Shown: positions 59,660 to 64,000 of the stretch, one piece after another
How the letters are laid out: every line of letters begins with the position of its first letter
Numbering within the stretch: position 1 is the stretch's first letter
Assembly (NCBI GenBank): GCA_013399015.1
Contig: VWZX01010739.1
Location: 806,001-870,000, forward strand
From: Galbula dea
Taxonomy: Eukaryota; Chordata; Aves; Piciformes; Galbulidae
DNA length: 64,000 nucleotides
Reading direction: 5' to 3'
Made by a program: the position numbers and the translations under genes
Notes under the pieces: generated by a model
Databases searched by the model: none
What the model was told of the DNA's origin: nothing
Seen by the model: the letters and a program-made list of their open reading frames with translations, nothing else

Positions 59660-61670
59660 TGTGATGAATGTTTCTCTATTTTCAACCAACCATCATCTAA
59701 CTACTGTAATTATTTTTGCATGCTTATTAATCATATATCATAACAAAATAATTTGTTCCTATGTAGATGATAACCAATGAGAAGAGTACAATGTTGATGG
59801 CCTCTGTTACAGAGCAACAGCTTTCACACTACCTGAAGTTCTTATCACTGTTGACCCCTAGGCAAAACAGATATATAGCCTCACAGGCTTGATTATGGTA
59901 TTTGGTGTATGTATCTGTTTAGAGTAGATGTACTAAATGGCATTTTATTTTCCAGGGCTATTTGAGTTACTTAAGAACAAAAAGAGAACCTTCTAAACAG
60001 TAGTCCTGTTTATTACCTGCACTGGATTAGTGTCACTGCCTGTGATTTTAATGCACTTGTCATCCAGGATAAATGAAGATGGATGACATCTATTAGTCTT
60101 TTTTTTATCCCCCAGACTTCCTGTGGTTCAGTTCCTTTCTGCTTGACAGTGTTGTGTAAAAAGGTGACATCCATCAGCTATATTGTTCATTGGTTCAAAT
60201 CCTGTGTTGATAAATACCAGTGTAGTGCTACTGACTTAAACCATAAGAGCTAAGAGGTCTCAGGGTCACTGTGTCAAACCTCTGTAATCACAGGCATTAA
60301 CATAAAGAGCATTAAACCCAGAAGTTCTTGGCGAGATATCACAAGCCACAGGAAAACTCATTACACCAATACCTTTATATACAGAATACCAAAAGCATCA
60401 AAATAAATCATACTCTTCAGATATAAGAGAAAATGAGGTACTACCAGTGTCCTGGAATTTTTCCATATCAGAGAATCTGTTAAGTGCTAAAAACTATTAA
60501 CGTTAGCCCAAATGCTCTGGGCTTCTCCAGGGAGCTAACTGCACCCTCTGCTTCAGAATAAGGACTCATGCCTGGGGGTACTATTCACTCTCTGTGTACA
60601 ATAAGCTCCTTTTCATGCTCAAGTCTCAATGACAATCATCTTATCAACCATCAGTGCAATTCAGGAATTTCTCTTCTCCTGTAGCCAACAGTCTCATTTT
60701 CAGTCCCTAAGGCATGACTTTGCACTTTATATTATTGTATATTATTGAATTTAAACCCAGTTCTAAAGCAATAGAAGAGCATATAGAAGGTCTAAAGGAC
60801 AGTATTAGAGTGGAGCTTTATTGCTAAAACTTAGAGAAAAACTCCATTTTTATGTGATATTGACTCTTACTAAATTTGATGGAAGTTTGAGTTAGAATGT
60901 TAATAGTAATTTTTACATGGACTGTACAGTCTTACCTAAACAGTACTGGCACACAGTTACTGTAAAAATATATTGACAGATGATGCCAAAATGCTGAGAA
61001 GCCAATGATATCATTTAGTGGAGTATATGCCATTTAAGTGTTTAAGAGCTACAGGGAAGAAGTAGGACTCAGGAAAGTTTTACATTAAATGATTGTGAAC
61101 TGCCCATTATAAATAGTCAAATTCCTGTAGGAGCCAGCAATGAGATGATAGGAGTTAAAGGACAACTGGAGAGTCTTTCTCTCAGCACTGAAGTAGCATT
61201 ACCCATGTGCTTTATTTTTAATTGGCTAAAAATGCTTACACAGATGCAGGCCAAGATCTTCACAATACTATTAGTAGAATCTTACCACTGCATGTTGGGT
61301 GTGTTCCCATATAATTCAATCTAATTTATTTCATGAGGTGAATTCTTTAAGAAGCTCTGCTTACTGAGGTATAAAATGATCATAGCATTTCAGGTGCTTG
61401 TGATGGGTTTGAGATTTTGCTCTTCTCCTCCCACACAGCTTCTTAATAAAAGTGCTGCCAGTTTGCTGACCTTTCCCCCTTCAAGGTTAATGCTTTGTTA
61501 TCTATAAATTACTTTTCATGAAACAGCTTGGTTTATGAACTCCAGAATTGTCTTCTGTGGGCTCTCTCTTCAATTTGTTTTAGGCTCAGAGAAAAGCACA
61601 TTTCCCAGTAACTATGGCAGATTTCACAATAGGAAAAAGTACTAGAGAAATGAAAAGAGATGGTGTCAGC
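59660..61670. other. Non-genic sequence, no feature seen
   Basis: No gene or repeat recognised. A T-loop-like word (ggttcaaatcct, near 60192) has no matching tRNA arms. Confidence 0.65.
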
Positions 61671-61683
61671 TTTAGAAACTTAC

Positions 61684-61692
61684 CATTTTGTT
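61684..61692 (-). other. Microexon-like 9-nt unit, minus strand
   Basis: On the minus strand a strong acceptor containing UGUGU (attgtgtgttttcttacag) is followed by nine bases, AACAAAATG, and then a strong donor gtaagt. The arrangement equals that of neuronal microexons (3-27 nt, UGC/UGU-rich acceptor). It is pattern recognition only. Confidence 0.15.
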
Positions 61693-61699
61693 CTGTAAG

Positions 61700-63460
61700 A
61701 AAACACACAATTATTTCTGTTGGTCAATGTGGAACAACTGCTGACATGCTTTCCAGCAAAGCTGAATGCCTACATGACTACAGTTTACCAAGCACTATCC
61801 TGACTCCTTTTTTCTTGCATGTAGAGCCTCTAGGCTAAAGATGTTGAAGAGAGACAAAAATTAACAACATTGCATTATTGCAAAAGTTTTGAAATATGTT
61901 AATAGGCAGCCACTTTAAAATATGCAGTCTTTGGTATCGTTATGGAACATCTGCTGCTTAAGAGCCAACTCCATAATAAACCATGCCCTAGTATTTTATA
62001 ATCCTGTCACAGTGTAAGAGGAAAAAGTAGGGATGATATTAAATTTGATCTTGAGAGGTAGTGGACATATTTGCATCCCACTGAGGACAGCACAAGCAAC
62101 ACTTTGCAGTTTTGATATACTTTAATGATTCATCACTTAATTCTTCACCAGTTGTCCCCTTCCACCCTTTAAACTTTGAGAGTGATTTTTATAAGAAACC
62201 AATGACAAAACTCCAGTGGCATATTACAACTCTGTACCCAGGAAATACACATTGGCTTTCAAGCTCTGATTACAGTATCTACACTGTCAAAAAACTAGAA
62301 CATTACCTCTTCAGCTGCAATGTCAGTTATAAAAGAGCTGCAAGAGTCTCTCATCCAGTCTGACTCTTGTTTGCTAGAGAGAGATTATTTCACGTGATGC
62401 TATTGCAAAGGAATGGAGACTCAGAAAATAATGAAGGTAAAGCTTTCCCAGCATATTTGTGGTACCTTTGCACATACTGTACTGCAAAATGCTTCATCTT
62501 TTTAAATTTTGTATAAAGCATATATCACACTTCCTTTTAAAGCTCTTTGAGTGATATATGGCAGTAATCTTCAGAATTACAAGCTGTAATGACTCTTACC
62601 ACTTTTTCAACAGAGATTGCAAAGGCCAGATCTTTGCCTATAGTTAACTAATCACAAATCTATTTGCTACCATTGCTGAAATTATGTCAACATATTAACT
62701 TATTCCAAGAAGCAATAAGTCTTTTCTTTTTTTTGCTATTGCTATTGGATTGCTATTTTTTCATCTGTTTCAGGAATAATTGCTTCACCAGTCTGTTGTA
62801 TTGTGCATCAGAGCACTGACCATATGGAACTCACTTTTATGTTCCATTCTCTAAGACTGAGTAATTCAATAGCTGTGATGTACTTCTTTTTTGTCTACAG
62901 GGATCATTATTAAAATCTTTAGTTGCAGCCATGTGTGCAATGTCTTTGAGCTATCTCAGTCCAATTTTATCCAACATTTTAAAGATGTTTTTAACATGCA
63001 TGTTGTTTTAAAGAAAAAGAATAGACTTTTTCTGTGTTTCCAGGGGATTGCTATTGCTCTTTCTCTTAACTATTTTTACTTATTTACTTTTAATTTCCAC
63101 TCTTTTACATGGTGCACAGTAATTGCACATTTAAACCAACATTACACACATATCATATGTGATTTGTGAGAAAGACAATGCCTAATTGTAGCTTTTTCCA
63201 AACACACTGCCAGATTTGAAAATACATTTCTGTTAACATCTAAACTGTCAAAAGTAATCCAGAAACTGTGTTTAAAACATAGTTTGATCATCACAAAACA
63301 TCATAGTTGTCTTATTGCTTCTTTAGTTTTCCTGTTTAATTACCAGCTACCTGTGGACAGAAAAGACTCTCTTTGCTGTCAAATAGAAATTCAACTCCTG
63401 TAATATTTTGCTGAAACATTTGTGTCACTTTCTGCAAGTCTTGCTTTCTCAATGACTCAG
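61700..63460. other. Non-genic sequence, no feature seen
   Basis: No gene or repeat recognised; short frames only. Confidence 0.65.
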
Positions 63461-63469
63461 GTTGCTCAC

Positions 63470-63610
63470 AGCAACCAAATCCAAGGTTCCTGTACCACTA
63501 GGAAAGGTTATAGCTCTGTTGTTCATCTGCCGGAAGAGACAGATACAAAGGTCGCTGGGAGCATGCCAAGCTTAGAGCTACAGCACTGTTAGCATCAGTA
63601 CAGGTTTGAA
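63470..63610. promoter_or_regulatory. CpG-retaining block, possible element or exon
   Basis: The block contains 'ctgccggaagagac' (CCGGAAG is an ETS-type core) and 'aaggtcgctgggag', CpGs that the flanks lack. On the minus strand a pyrimidine-rich acceptor-like stretch (tctgtctcttccggcag) is followed by a 26-codon frame beginning MNNRAITFPSGTGTLDLVAV. The possible donor is GCT|gtgagc. Either a conserved regulatory element or a short exon; evidence is thin. Confidence 0.2.
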
Positions 63611-63614
63611 TGAA

Positions 63615-64000
63615 GGTGCTAAAGTAAACAAACTTCTCCAAAGTGGCACTCAGCTTCCATTTGTGTTCTGTGAAAGGACTTTCAACAAAGCAAAGTTAGA
63701 AACATCTTTAGGTCACTCTGCTTCTGGAAAAATAGGTCATGTTAAGAGGTCTCAGACTGGAGACTAATCCCTAATGCAAAGCTCTAAAGCATTCATGCCT
63801 TGTTTTCTAACGTGCTTGAGAAGATGACAGTTTCAAGCTGGCCTCAAGTAAAACACACATTGAATTTAGCAAAACTTCCAGGAGTAATGAACCTGACAGT
63901 GGTGCCCTAAACCATCAGCTTAAAAGCATTAGGGATCCATTATGAAATAGATGTTATAAAAAGATTAAAAGCTTTAGGGTTAAAAAGAAAGCAGAGGGTG
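63615..64000. other. Non-genic sequence to window end
   Basis: No feature recognised. Confidence 0.65.

Noticed and set aside
60150..60215. tRNA or tRNA-derived SINE head
   Set aside because: Only a T-loop-like word (ggttcaaatcct) is present; no D arm, anticodon arm or acceptor pairing.
1..64000. CRISPR arrays, prokaryotic operons, phage or plasmid modules, endogenous retroviral genes
   Set aside because: No regularly spaced repeats, no operon-like long frames, and no gag, pol or env-like peptide or paired LTRs were seen; the CR1 and MIR remnants show vertebrate nuclear DNA.

Overview
This window is nuclear DNA from a vertebrate, almost certainly a bird. It is AT-rich and CpG-poor. No frame stays open beyond about 160 codons on either strand, and there is nothing bacterial about it: no operons, no ribosome-binding-site-led genes, no tRNA, no rRNA, no CRISPR array. 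The avian call rests on two truncated CR1 retrotransposon 3' ends (40444-40545 and 51288-51440), both carrying the 3' terminal 8-bp-type microsatellite and the well-known 'ttggaaaagacc' / 'gatcatctagtccaacccc' body on the reverse strand. Three old MIR-type SINE remnants and a few still older palindromic amniote repeat scraps fit a slowly evolving, repeat-poor bird genome.

I do not recognise a protein-coding gene. The window reads as a gene desert or the interior of a very large intron. What it offers instead are short, weakly supported candidate exons with good splice signals. On the minus strand these are 59483-59649, 53301-53529, 25287-25344 and 24148-24213, plus a 9-nt microexon-like unit at 61684-61692. 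On the plus strand they are 19840-19898 and 21091-21177. Two pairs (19840/21091 on plus, 25287/24148 on minus) keep compatible reading frames, but no product is recognisable. Unannotated long non-coding transcripts or chance splice-site pairs are as likely as coding exons.

Layout: 1-19.8 kb is plain AT-rich DNA with two palindromic amniote repeat scraps and A/C- or T/G-rich tracts. 19.8-25.4 kb is the most structured part: candidate exons on both strands, a MIR, and a stretch at 24.84-25.18 kb that looks like a conserved non-coding element with an internal hairpin. 25.4-40.4 kb is mostly featureless apart from one MIR, a compound hairpin at 29156-29215, a 20-bp perfect palindrome and a TA microsatellite. 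40.4-45.4 kb has a CR1 tail, a homeodomain/POU-rich candidate enhancer (about 41640-41960), a second candidate element near 43640-43790 and a MIR. 45.4-64 kb has the other CR1, a CpG-retaining island-like block at 53270-53480, a 23-bp direct repeat at 55242-55312 and a CpG-retaining block near 63470-63610.

All conservation, splicing and regulatory statements are inference from sequence appearance. An alignment to other birds and RNA-seq would settle most of them.
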